In this document: positions 63,679-64,000 of the stretch, one piece after another
Layout of the letters: each line of letters opens with the position of its first letter
Numbering within the stretch: position 1 is the stretch's first letter
NCBI GenBank assembly: GCA_963800335.1
Contig: CAWDAN010000002.1
Coordinates: 1-64,000, forward strand
DNA: 64,000 bases
Direction: 5' to 3'
Origin: Flavisphingopyxis sp963800335
GTDB lineage: Bacteria; Pseudomonadota; Alphaproteobacteria; Sphingomonadales; Sphingomonadaceae
The notes under the pieces: model-generated
Database searches by the model: none
Told to the model about the DNA's origin: nothing
The model's input: the letters and a program-made list of their open reading frames with translations, nothing else
Translations under genes and position numbers: made by a program

Positions 63679-64000
63679 ATGCCTTATACTCTCGTGCCGC
63701 GGGCCGATGCGGTCGCCGAGCCGGTTGATACGACCTGGCTCAAGCGGTTCGATCCGGCGTACTGGACGGTCGATTTTCCGCGCCCGATGATGGCGTCGGC
63801 GACGTGCCCCGATGCGCACACGCTGCGGATCGATGCGGTGTTCCATAACAGGCAGGACCTGGCCGGGATCATCTGGGAGGCGGCCGATCGCTGGTCGCAT
63901 CCGCTGCTTGCCTATGAGACCGCACGCGATTTCCGGCGGTGCACGCTGTCGTTCCGCTGGCGTTCGGCAGGCGTCAAATCGCTCGATGCACTGCACGGGC
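63679..64000 (+). CDS. GTA/phage tail protein, g12 position, partial
   Basis: The first 107 residues only: DTTWLKRFDPAYWTVDFPRP, MMASATCPDAHTLRIDAVFH, ETARDFRRCTLSFRWRS. It resembles the sphingomonad GTA protein annotated with DUF2460. The window ends inside the gene. Confidence 0.75.
   Translation, partial: MPYTLVPRADAVAEPVDTTWLKRFDPAYWTVDFPRPMMASATCPDAHTLRIDAVFHNRQDLAGIIWEAADRWSHPLLAYETARDFRRCTLSFRWRSAGVKSLDALHG

Noticed and set aside
1..64000. CRISPR arrays, rRNA and tRNA genes
   Set aside because: No regularly spaced direct repeats and no cloverleaf or rRNA signature were seen on reading both strands; a dedicated scan was not possible.

Overview
The window looks like a chromosome segment of an alphaproteobacterium in the Sphingomonadaceae, most probably Sphingomonas. 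The evidence is a Rhodobacter-type gene transfer agent (GTA) cluster, several GGAAC-N16/17-(C/G)GTT promoters of the EcfG general stress type, a ceramidase-family gene, a CsgH-type curli locus, and high-GC core genes next to lower-GC accessory stretches.

Layout. (1) About 0.6-6.9 kb: a LuxR-type regulator and an archaic-type chaperone-usher fimbrial operon (pilin, chaperone, usher, two-domain tip subunit), with a convergent pilin-like gene. (2) 7.4-14.3 kb: a second LuxR-type regulator and a curli locus (csgF, csgG, a very large curlin, a second curlin, an unknown secreted protein, a CsgH-like protein), followed by a short tyrosine recombinase. The fimbrial and curli operons share a related leader of about 150 bases, which suggests that one regulator controls both surface fibres. 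(3) 15-22.5 kb: accessory genes for secreted or lipoprotein products of unknown function. (4) 22.5-43.5 kb: mostly core genes, including two GGDEF proteins, glutaminase, putP, dgkA, a FabH-like synthase, trmB, metK, lnt, a CDF transporter, a DedA-like protein and a glutathione transferase. (5) 43.6-47.3 kb: a broken restriction-modification island (Mrr-like nuclease, DUF262-HNH protein, EcoRI-family adenine methyltransferase, PD-(D/E)xK fragment). (6) 47.3-50.9 kb: a nitric-oxide or respiratory stress module (group 3 globin, membrane protein, alternative oxidase, DUF1971 protein, divergent NsrR-like Rrf2 regulator), then DUF202 and hemerythrin genes. (7) 51.1-64 kb: the GTA cluster in canonical order (small and large terminase, portal, g3.5-like, protease, capsid, connector, g7 position, DUF3168, major tail protein, TAC proteins, tape measure, g12-like). 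It is interrupted by a histidine kinase/response regulator pair, a DUF1622 gene, a diverged portal 5' duplicate with a DUF4242 gene, and a small AT-rich two-gene islet.

Data quality: single-base frameshifts are very common and hit genes expected to be essential (metK, lnt), often in G/C runs. Most are probably assembly or sequencing indels, not biology. Interrupted genes are therefore annotated over their full inferred span, and the frameshift is stated. The restriction island has a clearly higher density of breaks and may be truly decayed.
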